The position numbers and the translations under genes were made by a program. Shown one piece after another: positions 42,609 to 51,726 of a stretch of DNA of 64,000 nucleotides (position 1 is its first letter; each line of letters opens with the position of its first letter). Source of the stretch: Solimonas sp036405815 (GTDB lineage: Bacteria > Pseudomonadota > Gammaproteobacteria > Nevskiales > Nevskiaceae). The notes below the pieces were generated by a model that did no database searches, was not told where the DNA came from, and worked only from the letters and a program-made list of their open reading frames with translations. Where the stretch lies: positions 1-64,000 of the forward strand of contig DASWWX010000011.1 of assembly GCA_036405815.1 (NCBI GenBank). The letters run 5' to 3'.

Positions 42609-43646
42609 ATGCGTAGATCCTTCGTTTCATTCCTTCTGCTGGCCTGCGTGCTGCCGGCCAGCGCACAGCCGCCTCCGGCAGCGGTCGAGGTCACCGCTGC
42701 CGAGCTACGACGGCTGGCACCGACGGTGACCGCCACCGGGCAGGTGCAGAGCCGCTCCGGTGCCGCCATCGCCGCTGCGGTCGCCGGGCGCCTGCAGTGG
42801 GTCGCCGAGCCCGGCACGCGCGTCGACAAGAACGCGGTGCTCGCACGCATGGACGTCGACGAGCTGCGCCTGCAACGCCTGGAGCAGGCGGCGCGTGTCA
42901 CGCGCGGGCAGGTATCGCTGAAGCAAGCCGAGCGCGAGCTGGAGCGCCTGCGGGCCTCCGGCAACGCGGTCAGCCGCTATCAACTCGACCAGGCCGAGAA
43001 CGCGCGCGATCTGGCCTCGGCCGATCTCGACATCGCGCGCGCGGCGCTGCGTCAGACCGACGAGCGCTTGTCGCGCACGGAAGTCCGCGCGCCGTTCGCT
43101 GGCGTGGTGTCCGAGCGCCTGCGCCGCGAAGGCGAGGAAATCAATCGCGGCGAGGTCATCGCGCGCCTGCACGACACCGAGCACCTGGAGATCCGCCTGT
43201 TCCTGCCGCTGCGCCACGTGCGCGCGATCCAGCCGGGCAGCCGCGTGGTGGTGCGCGCCGACGGCCGCGAGCGCAGCGGCCAGGTGCGCGCGATCGTGCC
43301 GGTCGGCGATGCGCGGTCGCAGTCGTTCGAAACGCTGATCGACGCGCCGGAACTCCCGACGCTGGCCGTGGGTCACACGGTGCGCGTCGAGTTGCCGCTC
43401 GACGCCGCTCGCCAGGCGCTGGCGGTGCCGCGTGACGCGGTCGTGATCCGCGCCGAGGGCGCCGCTGTCTACCGCATCAAGGACGGCAAGCTCGCCGAGC
43501 GCATCCCGGTCAAGACCGGTGTCGCCGACGGCGAGTGGATCGCGGTGGAAGGCGCGCTGTCGGAGGCCGATCCGGTCGTGGTACGCGGCGCCGAAACCCT
43601 GCACCATGGCGATCCCGTCACGGTCATCGGAGTACGGAAGGTATGA
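42609..43646 (+). CDS. RND periplasmic adaptor (membrane fusion protein)
   Basis: The 345-residue protein has a signal peptide (SFVSFLLLACVLPASAQ), a biotinyl-lipoyl half motif (AAIAAAVAGRLQWVAEPGTRV), a short helical hairpin with coiled-coil character (residues about 95-165), the second half (RTEVRAPFAGVVSERLRREGEEI), a barrel domain and a C-terminal membrane-proximal domain (VIRAEGAAVYRIKDGK). GGAG precedes the ATG. It starts 24 bp after the RND gene and overlaps the next start by ATGA. No lipobox is present, so it should be a soluble periplasmic adaptor. Confidence 0.92.
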   Translation: MRRSFVSFLLLACVLPASAQPPPAAVEVTAAELRRLAPTVTATGQVQSRSGAAIAAAVAGRLQWVAEPGTRVDKNAVLARMDVDELRLQRLEQAARVTRGQVSLKQAERELERLRASGNAVSRYQLDQAENARDLASADLDIARAALRQTDERLSRTEVRAPFAGVVSERLRREGEEINRGEVIARLHDTEHLEIRLFLPLRHVRAIQPGSRVVVRADGRERSGQVRAIVPVGDARSQSFETLIDAPELPTLAVGHTVRVELPLDAARQALAVPRDAVVIRAEGAAVYRIKDGKLAERIPVKTGVADGEWIAVEGALSEADPVVVRGAETLHHGDPVTVIGVRKV

Positions 43647-44374
43647 ACACAAAGATTCGTCGCGGCCTGCTGGCCGTTTTGCTGGCTGCCCCGCTGCTGG
43701 CCGCGCCGCTGGCGCAGGCCGAGGAATCGCCGCGCCTGATCGCGGTCACCGGTCAGGGCGAGGTCTCGGTCAAGCCGGACCGCGCGCGCCTGAATCTGGC
43801 TGCCGACGCGATGAACGCCGATCTGAAGGCCGCGGAAGCCGAGGTCAACAAGATCGTGCGCGCCTACCTGGTCGAGGCCAAGACGCTCGGCACCAAGGAG
43901 GAGCACATTTCCACCGCCGGCATCAGCATCAATCCCGAGTACGTCTGGGACGAGAAAGCGCGTCGCCAGCAGCTGGTCGGCTATCGCGCGCGTCGCGACA
44001 TCAACGTCGTCATCGAGAATCTCGACAAGGTCGGCGACTACATCCTGCGCGCCACCAAGGTCGGCGTGAACCACGTCTCCGCACCGGCGCTGGAATCCAG
44101 CAAGAGCGGCGCGCTGATCGAACAGGCCCTGGTCAATGCGGCCAACGACGCGCGCACCAAGGCCAAGCTGCTGGCCGAGACGCTGGGCATGAAGCTCGGC
44201 GCGGTACGCACGCTGCGCGTCAACGATTACGCGCCGCCGCCGATGCCGATGAAGGTCATGGCAATGCGCGCCGAAGCCGCCGACATGGGCGGCAACCAGG
44301 AGATGGGCTTTGCCGCCGGCGAGATCAAGTACAGCGCCAGTGCCGTGATCGAGTTCGACCTGATCAAGCCCTGA
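43643..44374 (+). CDS. SIMPL-domain (DUF541) periplasmic protein
   Basis: The 243-residue protein has a signal peptide (LLAVLLAAPLLAAPLAQAEE) and the SIMPL domain: LIAVTGQGEVSVKPDRARL, STAGISINPEYVWD, GYRARRDINVVI and ALVNAANDARTKAKLLAETL. SIMPL proteins are linked to oxidative and envelope stress; their action is unknown. Start and stop arrangement (ATGA with the adaptor) shows it belongs to the RND operon, an association worth noting. Confidence 0.9.
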   Translation: MNTKIRRGLLAVLLAAPLLAAPLAQAEESPRLIAVTGQGEVSVKPDRARLNLAADAMNADLKAAEAEVNKIVRAYLVEAKTLGTKEEHISTAGISINPEYVWDEKARRQQLVGYRARRDINVVIENLDKVGDYILRATKVGVNHVSAPALESSKSGALIEQALVNAANDARTKAKLLAETLGMKLGAVRTLRVNDYAPPPMPMKVMAMRAEAADMGGNQEMGFAAGEIKYSASAVIEFDLIKP

Positions 44375-44435
44375 TTGCCGCCGCGATGCCGCGACGGCCA
44401 CGCCCGGCATCGCGTCCGTCCAACTTTCGAACCGG

Positions 44436-44461
44436 GCGCCCCGGCTCCCTCGCCGGGGCGC
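44436..44461 (+). terminator. Strong hairpin after the RND operon
   Basis: GCGCCCCGGC (44436-44445), loop TCCCTC, GCCGGGGCGC (44452-44461): ten GC pairs without mismatch, about 60 bp after the SIMPL gene. Only TTC follows in place of a T-tract, so termination may be partial or need Rho; a role in mRNA stability is also possible. Confidence 0.55.
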
Positions 44462-44503
44462 TTCGCCCGAGAATCCCGCCCGGGTGCGCGCGCCGCGGGC
44501 TGG

Positions 44504-44512
44504 TGCGATAAT
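44504..44512 (+). promoter_or_regulatory. Extended -10 promoter of purEK
   Basis: TGCGATAAT (44504-44512) is an extended -10 element (TG-N-GATAAT). I see no -35 box at the right distance, which extended -10 promoters do not need. Transcription would start near 44519, 30 bases before the purE GTG at 44550. No PurR-like operator is evident. Confidence 0.5.
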
Positions 44513-44549
44513 CCGTCGCTTCCCGCCTGAGCCAGGCCTTGCGAGGCCC

Positions 44550-45089
44550 GTGAACGTGGCCAAGAAGCTCCGCCGTACCGAGACCGCCAAGACGACACCC
44601 GTCGTCGGCATCATCATGGGTTCCCGTTCCGACTGGGAGACCATGGCGCACGCCGCGCGCATGCTCGAATCCCTGAAGGTCCCGTACGAGGCGCGTGTGG
44701 TCTCCGCACACCGCACGCCCGATCTGCTGTTCGAGTACGCCGAAGCGGCGCGCGATCGCGGGCTCAAGGTCATCATCGCCGGTGCCGGCGGCGCCGCGCA
44801 CCTGCCGGGCATGTGCGCGGCCAAGACCTCGGTGCCGGTGCTGGGCGTACCGGTGCAGTCCAAAGCGTTGAGCGGCAAGGACTCGCTGCTGTCGATCGTG
44901 CAGATGCCGGCCGGCATTCCGGTCGGCACATTGGCGATCGGCAATGCCGGCGCCACCAATGCCGCGCTGCTGGCCGCCGCGATCCTCGCAAATGACGATG
45001 CCGCGCTGCGCCGGCGCCTCGATGCGTTCCGTGACGAACAGACCGCCAAGGTCCTCAACGACGCGCCACTGAAACTGTCCGACCTATGA
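44550..45089 (+). CDS. purE: N5-carboxyaminoimidazole ribonucleotide mutase
   Basis: The 179-residue class I PurE moves the carboxyl group of N5-CAIR to C4 in purine synthesis. Motifs: GSRSDWETM, SAHRTPDLL, AGAGGAAHLPGM and AIGNAGATNAALLA. I chose the GTG at 44550, after GAGG, since the in-frame start at 44484 lies before the promoter's -10. A second GTG two codons later is possible. The stop overlaps the purK start (ATGA). Confidence 0.95.
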   Translation: MNVAKKLRRTETAKTTPVVGIIMGSRSDWETMAHAARMLESLKVPYEARVVSAHRTPDLLFEYAEAARDRGLKVIIAGAGGAAHLPGMCAAKTSVPVLGVPVQSKALSGKDSLLSIVQMPAGIPVGTLAIGNAGATNAALLAAAILANDDAALRRRLDAFRDEQTAKVLNDAPLKLSDL

Positions 45090-46177
45090 AGATCGGCATT
45101 CTCGGTGCCGGCCAGCTAGGACGCATGCTGGCCCTGGCGGGTTATCCCCTCGATTTCGATTTCGTGTTCCTCGATCCGGCGCCTGAGGCCTGTGCCGCAC
45201 CGCTGGGCCAGCACATCCACGCCGACTACGACGACGAGCGCGCGCTCGCCGAATTCTGTGTGGCGGTGGATGTCGCCACCTACGAGTTCGAGAACGTGCC
45301 GGCGAAGACCGCCGAGTTCGTCGCCGGACGTATCCCGCTGCTGCCGGCGCCGGTGGCGCTGACCGTCGGGCAGGATCGCTTGTCGGAGAAGCAGCTGTTC
45401 GATCAGCTCAAGATTCCGGTGCCGCGCTACATGCCGGTGGCCACGCGCGAGGCGCTGGAGCTGGCGGTACGCAACATCGGCCTGCCGGCGGTGCTGAAGA
45501 CGCGGCGCCTGGGCTACGACGGCAAGGGTCAGGCCGTGCTGCGCCAGATCGAAGATCTGGACGCCGCTTGGGCCAAGCTCGGCGGCCAGCCGCTGATTCT
45601 CGAAGCCTTCGTCGCCTTCCAGCGCGAGATCTCGTGCCTGGCCGTGCGCGGCAAGCAGGGCGAGCTCGCGTTCTATCCCGTGGTCGAGAACGTGCATCGC
45701 GACGGCATCCTGCGCACGGCCACACCGCAGCGCGATGATCCGCTGCAGTCGGAGGCCGAGGAGTACGCCCGGCGCATCATCGAGCACCTGGGCTATGTCG
45801 GCGTGCTCGCTTTCGAGTTCTTCGTCGCCGACGGCCGGCTCTATGCCAACGAGATCGCGCCGCGCGTGCACAATTCGGGGCACTGGAGCATCGAGGGCGC
45901 GGTCTGCTCGCAGTTCGAGAATCATCTGCGCGCCGTCGCCGGACTGCCGCTGGGCGACACCGCGATCCGCGGTTATCCGGTGATGGTCAATTTCATCGGC
46001 GATGCGCCGAAGAACGTCGATCTCGCGCAGATTCCCGGCGTGCACATCCATCACTACGGCAAGACGCCGAAGCCGCAGCGCAAGGTTGGTCACGCCACGG
46101 TGACCGCGGCCTCGCCGCAGGAACGCGATGCGCGGCTGGCCCAGCTCAACGCCCTGGTGGCTGCCGTCGAATCCTGA
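45086..46177 (+). CDS. purK: N5-carboxyaminoimidazole ribonucleotide synthase
   Basis: The 363-residue ATP-grasp enzyme makes N5-CAIR from AIR, ATP and bicarbonate. It begins MKIGILGAGQLGRMLALAGY and has VLKTRRLGYDGKGQAVL, EAFVAFQREISCLAVR, EFFVADGRLYANEIAPRVHNSGHW and GYPVMVNFIGD. It works directly with PurE; the genes overlap by four bases. It converges on the degV-family gene with 19 bp between. Confidence 0.96.
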   Translation: MKIGILGAGQLGRMLALAGYPLDFDFVFLDPAPEACAAPLGQHIHADYDDERALAEFCVAVDVATYEFENVPAKTAEFVAGRIPLLPAPVALTVGQDRLSEKQLFDQLKIPVPRYMPVATREALELAVRNIGLPAVLKTRRLGYDGKGQAVLRQIEDLDAAWAKLGGQPLILEAFVAFQREISCLAVRGKQGELAFYPVVENVHRDGILRTATPQRDDPLQSEAEEYARRIIEHLGYVGVLAFEFFVADGRLYANEIAPRVHNSGHWSIEGAVCSQFENHLRAVAGLPLGDTAIRGYPVMVNFIGDAPKNVDLAQIPGVHIHHYGKTPKPQRKVGHATVTAASPQERDARLAQLNALVAAVES

Positions 46178-46196
46178 GCGCGGCGCCTAGCGGCGT

Positions 46197-47141
46197 CTAT
46201 TCACCGAACGGGCGCAGCTCGCCGCCATAGGCGATCGCAAGGCACTGTCCGCCGACATTCACTGCGGCTGACGCCGACATCGTGCTGACCAGAATCTCGA
46301 TGCCCTGCGCCGCCGCCGCCTGCGCCAACGCGGCATAGCCGGGCAGGGTGGGAACGCGTGCAGCGTCGCCGCCGTAGCTGATGCCGATGTGGCGCGTGTC
46401 GATGCCGCGCTCGATCTGCAGCGTGACGTGCTGGAACACGCGCTCGACCGCGCGCTCGTAGCCGCGAATCTTGGCGAGCGGCTGCGTCTCGCCGCGATAA
46501 CAGAGCAGCACCGGCTTGATGTCCAGCGCCGAGCCGATCGCGTAGGTCATCAGGCCCACGCTCTTGTCGCCCCGCTTCATGCCGCGCGTGCGCACGTAGT
46601 GCAGGTCGCCCGGCACCATATAGCCGCAGATGTGCTCGCGCAGTTCGTCGAGACGTTTACGGATGTCGTTCGGATGCGCGCCGGCAGCCGCCATCTTCGC
46701 GGCCTCGGCCACCAGCACACCGGTGCCGCAGAACATTGTCTTGGAGTCCACCACACGCAACGCGAATGGACCGTCGACGCCGGCCTGGGCACGCGTGGCC
46801 TTGTAGTCGTTGAGAATCGCGAACGAGGCCTTGGTGGCATTCTCGAAGATCGCGCTGCGGCCAGCCATTACCGTGATGCAGAACACGTAGTCGTAATCGA
46901 GCACGAAGCGCTCGAGAAAGCGCGCGCGGATCTGTTCGGCGGAGAACGGCGAGCTTTTCGCATCCAGCCCCTTGTCCGCGAGCTGCTCGGCGTAGAAGCG
47001 CAGCGTCGCCGCCGGATCGCGCACGTCCTCCAGCGTCTCCTCGCCCAGGTGCAAGGTGACCGGCAGGATGTCGATCCCGTGTCTGGCGTAGAACTCCGGC
47101 GGCAGATCGCAGCTGGCGTCTGCCACGATGCCGATCCGCAT
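46197..47141 (-). CDS. DegV-family fatty-acid-binding protein
   Basis: The 314-residue protein begins MRIGIVADASCDLPPEFYAR and has the two-domain DegV fold with the lipid-binding Ser/Thr region (SSPFSAEQIRARF), GTGVLVAEAAKMAAAG and MKRGDKSVGLMTYAIGSALDIKP-type segments. DegV/FakB proteins hold a fatty acid for a kinase (FakA) in Gram-positive bacteria; proteobacteria usually lack that partner, so the role here is uncertain. The start at 47141 was chosen because the upstream frame is antisense or intergenic. It follows the SDR gene on the minus strand. Confidence 0.88.
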   Translation of the reverse strand: MRIGIVADASCDLPPEFYARHGIDILPVTLHLGEETLEDVRDPAATLRFYAEQLADKGLDAKSSPFSAEQIRARFLERFVLDYDYVFCITVMAGRSAIFENATKASFAILNDYKATRAQAGVDGPFALRVVDSKTMFCGTGVLVAEAAKMAAAGAHPNDIRKRLDELREHICGYMVPGDLHYVRTRGMKRGDKSVGLMTYAIGSALDIKPVLLCYRGETQPLAKIRGYERAVERVFQHVTLQIERGIDTRHIGISYGGDAARVPTLPGYAALAQAAAAQGIEILVSTMSASAAVNVGGQCLAIAYGGELRPFGE

Positions 47142-47223
47142 GGGGCCCCCGGCTCCTCGTGATGCCCGCATTATGCCCACAGCGCACGGTCGCGCACGAC
47201 CGCACGCGCGTCCGGCCAACGAA

Positions 47224-48051
47224 TCAGAGACGGTCGAGCTTGAAGCGGCGCGACAGCAGACGGTCACGCAGACGTAGCGGCAGGCGCGCCAGCAACGGCA
47301 GCGCCGTGCTACCGTGGCCGATGCGCAGCAGGCCGGGACGGCGCGGGCGCAGCACGCCGTCGGCGAGTTCGCGGGCAAAGGCTTCCGCGGACGTCGACTG
47401 CTGTTGCGACGCGTTGGCGCGCGCTGCGATCGCATCTGCGATAGCCGCATAACGCGAGCCCGCCGTCTCGCGTACCGCGGCGCTGCGGCTGGCGGTGGCG
47501 CCGAAGTCGGAACGGATCGCGCCCGGTTGCACGGTGACGACATCGATCCCGAACGGCCGCAGCTCCAGGCGCAGCGCGTCGGACAGAGCATGCACCGCGG
47601 CCTTGGATGCGCAGTACGCGCCGGAGAAGGGCGTGGTCAGCACACCGGAGACACTGCCGATGTTGACGACTGCCGCACCAGGCCGGCGCAGCCGCGGAAA
47701 CAGCGCCTGCGTCACCGCCAGCAGGCCGATGACGTTGGTCTCGAACTGGCGGCGGGTATCGTCGATCGAGATGTCGAGCAGCGGGCCCATCAGGCCGAAG
47801 CCCGCGTTGTTGATCAGCAGATCGAGCTGCAGCGGTTCATCGGCCAGCTGTTGCGCCAGCGCGGCGATGCTGTGCATATCATCGACATCGAGTGCGGCCG
47901 TACGTACCCCCTGCGCCGCGAGTTCGGCAAGCGTCTCGGGGCGGCGCGCGGTGGCGATCACGCGGTGACCGCGGCGCTGGAATTCCAGCGCCAGCGCACG
48001 GCCGATGCCGCTGGAGCAGCCGCTGATCAGGATCGTCTGCGCGGTGCTCAC
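47224..48051 (-). CDS. Short-chain dehydrogenase/reductase downstream of gyrB
   Basis: The 275-residue classical SDR has SGCSSGIGRALALEF for the cofactor, TARRPE after beta-2 (Arg suggests NADP), NNAGFG, the catalytic Ser in NIGSVSG and YCASK. The C-terminal part is basic (RLPLRLRDRLLSRRFKLDRL) and may touch the membrane. The substrate is unknown. It begins 13 bp after gyrB on the same strand and may be read through from it. Confidence 0.86.
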   Translation of the reverse strand: MSTAQTILISGCSSGIGRALALEFQRRGHRVIATARRPETLAELAAQGVRTAALDVDDMHSIAALAQQLADEPLQLDLLINNAGFGLMGPLLDISIDDTRRQFETNVIGLLAVTQALFPRLRRPGAAVVNIGSVSGVLTTPFSGAYCASKAAVHALSDALRLELRPFGIDVVTVQPGAIRSDFGATASRSAAVRETAGSRYAAIADAIAARANASQQQSTSAEAFARELADGVLRPRRPGLLRIGHGSTALPLLARLPLRLRDRLLSRRFKLDRL

Positions 48052-48064
48052 AGCGATGCCGACC

Positions 48065-50554
48065 TCACAGATCGAGATTGCCGACCAGCAGCGCGTTCTT
48101 CTCGATGAATTCGCGACGCGGTTCGACCTGCTCGCCCATCAGCGTCGTGAAGATCTGATCCGCGGCCACGGCGTCCTCGACATCGACCTTCACCAGGCGG
48201 CGGTTCTTCGGGTCGAGCGTGGTTTCGCGCAGCTGCTCAGGATTCATCTCGCCCAGGCCCTTGTAGCGCTGGATGTGCAGGCCGCGGCGTGCCTCGCCCA
48301 GCAACCAGGCATAGGCATCGTCGAACCCGTCGACGGCCGCGCTGCGTTCGCCACGCCGCACCTCGACCGCGCCGATCGGCTGGCAACGCTGACGCAGCGC
48401 AGCGATGCGCTGGTATTCGGGACCAGCAAAGAAGTCGCTGTTGAAACTGAAGGATTGCGTGTTGCCGTGGATCAGGCGCGTGACGCGCACCGACGGCCCT
48501 TCGCTGCCCCACTGCGCCGCCACGCTGAAACCGCCGCGCAACCCTTCGCCGTTGAGCGCCTGCGCATAGCGCGTCGCCCACTCGCCCAGCGCGGCCTCGT
48601 CGGCCGGCACCGGCGACGACCGCGCCAGCTGATTCAGCACATGCAGGTCGTAGCGTCGTGCGATGCGTTCGATCAGATCCTCGACGGCGGCGTACTCGCG
48701 GACCAGCGCGCCCAGCACGTCGGCAGCCAGCGGCGGGCGACCATCGGCCGGGCTCAGGCTGGCGCCGTCCAGCGCCGCGCCGATCAGCCAGGTATCGAGT
48801 TCACCGTCGTCCTTGACGTAGGTTTCGTGCTTGCCGCTCTTGAGCTTGTACAGCGGCGGCTGCGCGATGTAGACATGACCGCGCTCGATCAGCGTGTACA
48901 TGTGCCGGTAGAAGAACGTCAGCAGCAGCGTGCGGATGTGCGCGCCGTCGACGTCCGCGTCGGTCATAATGATGATGCGGTGGTAGCGCAGCTTTTCCGG
49001 CTTGAATTCGTCCTTGCCGATCCCACAGCCCAGGGCCGTGATGAGCGTCGCAACTTCTTGACTTGAAAGCATTTTTTCAAGTCTGGCGCGCTCGACATTG
49101 AGGATCTTGCCCTTCAGCGGCAGGATCGCCTGGAACTGGCGGTCACGGCCCTGCTTGGCGCTGCCGCCGGCCGAATCACCCTCGACCAGGAACAGTTCGG
49201 ACTTGGCCGGATCCTTCTCCTGACAATCCGCGAGCTTGCCCGGCAGACCGATGCCGTCCATGACACCCTTGCGGCGCGTCATCTCGCGCGCCTTGCGCGC
49301 GGCTTCGCGCGCGGCGGCAGCCTCGACGATCTTGCCGCAGATGGTCTTGGCCTCGTTCGGCCGTTCCAGCAGAAACTCGGCGAGCTTGTCGGCCACCACT
49401 TCCTCGACCGCCGGTCGGGCTTCCGAGGACACCAGCTTCATCTTGGTCTGCGAGGCGAACTTCGGGTCCGGCATCTTCACCGACAGCACGCAGGCCAGGC
49501 CCTCGCGCATGTCGTCGCCGCTGATGTCGACCTTGGCCCGCTTCGCAAACTCGTTCTCTTCGATGTGCTTATTGATGACGCGTGTCATCGCCGCGCGCAG
49601 GCCGGTCAGATGGGTGCCGCCATCGGACTGCGGGATGTTGTTGGTGAAGCACAGTACCTGCTCGGCATAGGAGTCGTTCCACTGCATCGAGACTTCCACG
49701 GTCACCTGCACCGGCGCGCCGGTGCTGCCCTGGACCATGGCCGAGCTGGTGGCGTGGAACACGCTCGGGTGCAGCGTCGTCTTGGCCTTGTTGATGTACT
49801 CGACGAAACCGCGCACGCCGCCGGCGAACGCGAAATCCTCCTCCTTGCCGTTGCGCTCGTCGATCAGGCGGATGCGCACGCCGTTGTTGAGGAACGACAG
49901 CTCGCGCAGGCGCTTGGCCAACACCTCGTAGTGGTACTCGACCTTGCCGAAGATCTCCTCGTCGGCGAGGAAGTGCACCTCGGTCCCGCGCTTGTCGGTC
50001 TCGCCCTGGATTTTCAGCGGCGAGACTTCGACGCCGTTCTGCATCTCCAGCACGCGGTTGACCGGCACGCCCCGATTGAACTCCAGGAAATGCTTCTGGC
50101 CGTCGCGGCGGATCGTGAGCTTCAGCCACTTGCTCAGCGCGTTGACGCAGGACACCCCGACGCCGTGCAGGCCGCCCGAGACCTTGTAACTGTTCTGGTT
50201 GAACTTGCCGCCCGCGTGCAGCACGCACATCACGATCTCGGCGGCCGAACGCTTGGGTTCATGCTTGTCGTCGAACTTGATGCCGACCGGGATGCCGCGG
50301 CCGTTGTCGGTGACCGAGATCGAGTTGTCGGCGTGGATCGTGACGACGATATCGTCGCAGTGCCCGGCCAGGGCTTCGTCGATCGCGTTATCGACAACCT
50401 CGAACACCATGTGATGCAGGCCGGTGCCGTCCGAGGTATCGCCGATATACATGCCCGGACGCTTGCGGACCGCTTCCAGACCTTCGAGCTGCTGGATGCT
50501 GGATTCGTCGTAAGCCGCCGGCTGCGGCGCTGCTGGGGACGCGCTCATATTCAT
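48065..50554 (-). CDS. gyrB: DNA gyrase subunit B
   Basis: The 829-residue ATPase subunit of gyrase has the GHKL domain (EVVDNAIDEALAGHCD, GRGIPVG, GGLHGVGVSCVNALS), the transducer, and the TOPRIM domain (LFLVEGDSAGGSAKQGRDR, IIIMTDADVDGAHIRTLLL), with the roughly 170-residue insert typical of Gammaproteobacteria, and ends YKGLGEMNPEQLRETTLDP. ATG at 50554 (MNMSASPAAPQ) and a second ATG two codons in both fit the AAAAGG upstream; the second gives better spacing. The gene is last in the dnaA-dnaN-recF-gyrB series. Confidence 0.97.
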   Translation of the reverse strand: MNMSASPAAPQPAAYDESSIQQLEGLEAVRKRPGMYIGDTSDGTGLHHMVFEVVDNAIDEALAGHCDDIVVTIHADNSISVTDNGRGIPVGIKFDDKHEPKRSAAEIVMCVLHAGGKFNQNSYKVSGGLHGVGVSCVNALSKWLKLTIRRDGQKHFLEFNRGVPVNRVLEMQNGVEVSPLKIQGETDKRGTEVHFLADEEIFGKVEYHYEVLAKRLRELSFLNNGVRIRLIDERNGKEEDFAFAGGVRGFVEYINKAKTTLHPSVFHATSSAMVQGSTGAPVQVTVEVSMQWNDSYAEQVLCFTNNIPQSDGGTHLTGLRAAMTRVINKHIEENEFAKRAKVDISGDDMREGLACVLSVKMPDPKFASQTKMKLVSSEARPAVEEVVADKLAEFLLERPNEAKTICGKIVEAAAAREAARKAREMTRRKGVMDGIGLPGKLADCQEKDPAKSELFLVEGDSAGGSAKQGRDRQFQAILPLKGKILNVERARLEKMLSSQEVATLITALGCGIGKDEFKPEKLRYHRIIIMTDADVDGAHIRTLLLTFFYRHMYTLIERGHVYIAQPPLYKLKSGKHETYVKDDGELDTWLIGAALDGASLSPADGRPPLAADVLGALVREYAAVEDLIERIARRYDLHVLNQLARSSPVPADEAALGEWATRYAQALNGEGLRGGFSVAAQWGSEGPSVRVTRLIHGNTQSFSFNSDFFAGPEYQRIAALRQRCQPIGAVEVRRGERSAAVDGFDDAYAWLLGEARRGLHIQRYKGLGEMNPEQLRETTLDPKNRRLVKVDVEDAVAADQIFTTLMGEQVEPRREFIEKNALLVGNLDL

Positions 50555-50626
50555 GGCCTTTTGGGAACAGGTAATTCTAACACCGACGAGGGTTTGGACG
50601 GACTGCGCGCATGGGCCGGCAACGAC

Positions 50627-51712
50627 TCACACGCGCCTCGAAATGGGCCGGATCTGGCCATGTTCCACGTGGAACATGGCGCCGGCTTCCAGATCGTCGA
50701 ACAGACCGGTCGGCTCGAACCCGGTAATCAAGATCTGGCCCGGATACGCTTGAAGCTGTCCGTACAGCGACCGCTGAAACGCCGCCGCCAGCTCGGCAGA
50801 GAAATCGTCGACCAGCAGCAGGGGCGCCGCGCCGGTGCGGGCGTGAATCAGGTCGCATTGCGCCAGCAACAGGGCTGCGATCAGCAGCTTCTGCTGTCCA
50901 CGGCTGATGCGATTGCGGATCGCGTGATCGCCGGCGCGGATGCGCAACTCGGCCCGATGCGGGCCGTCGAGCGTCATGCCCATGCGGCGATCGCGGTCGC
51001 GATGCCGCGCCAACGCCGCCGCCAGCCCGTCTTCCCCGCTCCAGCCCGGATGCAGGTCGAAGGACCACGCACCCTCGCTGCCTAGCAGCGCAACAATCTT
51101 GGCAGCGACCGCCGGTCCGATCGCCGACAGATGCTGTTCCCGGTAGGCATGCAACTGCTGCCCCGTCTCCGACAACTCGGGCTCCCAGACGCTCAGCTCA
51201 CGATCCGGCGCCTGACGCCGCAGCGCCTGATTGCGTTGCCGCAAGGCCCGACGATACCGGCGCCAACTTTCCATGAAGCCATGTTCCACGTGGAACACTC
51301 CCCAATCGAGAAAGCCGCGTCGATAGGTCGGGCCATCCTGCAGCATGCGATGCATGCCCGGTTCCAGAATCTGCACCGGGAATCGCTGGACCAGATCCAG
51401 CGTGGTCGCGGCCTGGCCGTTGAGGCGAATCTCGGAACCCTCCGTCGTCCAGCCGAGACCCACCTGATCCGGTGCCTGGTCCTGGCGCTCGAAGCGCGCG
51501 AACAAGGACCAGTGCCGGCCGGCGGCACCCGCCAGCTCCTGCGGCGACGATCCGCGGAACGACTTGCCGCGGCTCAGGCAATACAGGCTTTCGAGCAGAG
51601 TCGTCTTCCCAGCCGCATTCGCCCCATAAAAGAAATTGAGCCTGCCGGTGATCGGCAGGCTCAAGGTCTGAAACGAACGGAAGTTGTCCGCTTTGAGCTG
51701 GACCAGCCTCAT
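50627..51712 (-). CDS. recF: DNA replication and repair protein RecF
   Basis: The 361-residue SMC-like ATPase has Walker A YGANAAGKTTLLES, the signature SRGQQKLLIAALLLA and Walker B LLLVDDFSAEL. RecF loads RecA at gaps with RecO and RecR. Two stretches read VFHVEHG and MFHVEHG: both are encoded by the perfect palindrome TGTTCCACGTGGAACA, a parS site, so the gene also serves chromosome segregation. It starts 14 bp after dnaN stops. Confidence 0.96.
   Translation of the reverse strand: MRLVQLKADNFRSFQTLSLPITGRLNFFYGANAAGKTTLLESLYCLSRGKSFRGSSPQELAGAAGRHWSLFARFERQDQAPDQVGLGWTTEGSEIRLNGQAATTLDLVQRFPVQILEPGMHRMLQDGPTYRRGFLDWGVFHVEHGFMESWRRYRRALRQRNQALRRQAPDRELSVWEPELSETGQQLHAYREQHLSAIGPAVAAKIVALLGSEGAWSFDLHPGWSGEDGLAAALARHRDRDRRMGMTLDGPHRAELRIRAGDHAIRNRISRGQQKLLIAALLLAQCDLIHARTGAAPLLLVDDFSAELAAAFQRSLYGQLQAYPGQILITGFEPTGLFDDLEAGAMFHVEHGQIRPISRRV
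50661..50676. other. parS centromere site in the 3' part of recF
   Basis: TGTTCCACGTGGAACA is a perfect 16-bp palindrome identical to the ParB-binding parS of Pseudomonas. It encodes FHVEH near the RecF C-terminus. ParB spreads from such sites to organise the origin region. parA and parB themselves are not in this window. Confidence 0.92.
51282..51297. other. parS centromere site in the middle of recF
   Basis: A second exact copy of TGTTCCACGTGGAACA lies 621 bp from the first, again within recF, where it encodes FHVEH in the segment GVFHVEHGFMESWRR. Two perfect copies in one gene close to oriC make chance very unlikely. Confidence 0.92.
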
Positions 51713-51726
51713 AGCGTGGCCAGCGC

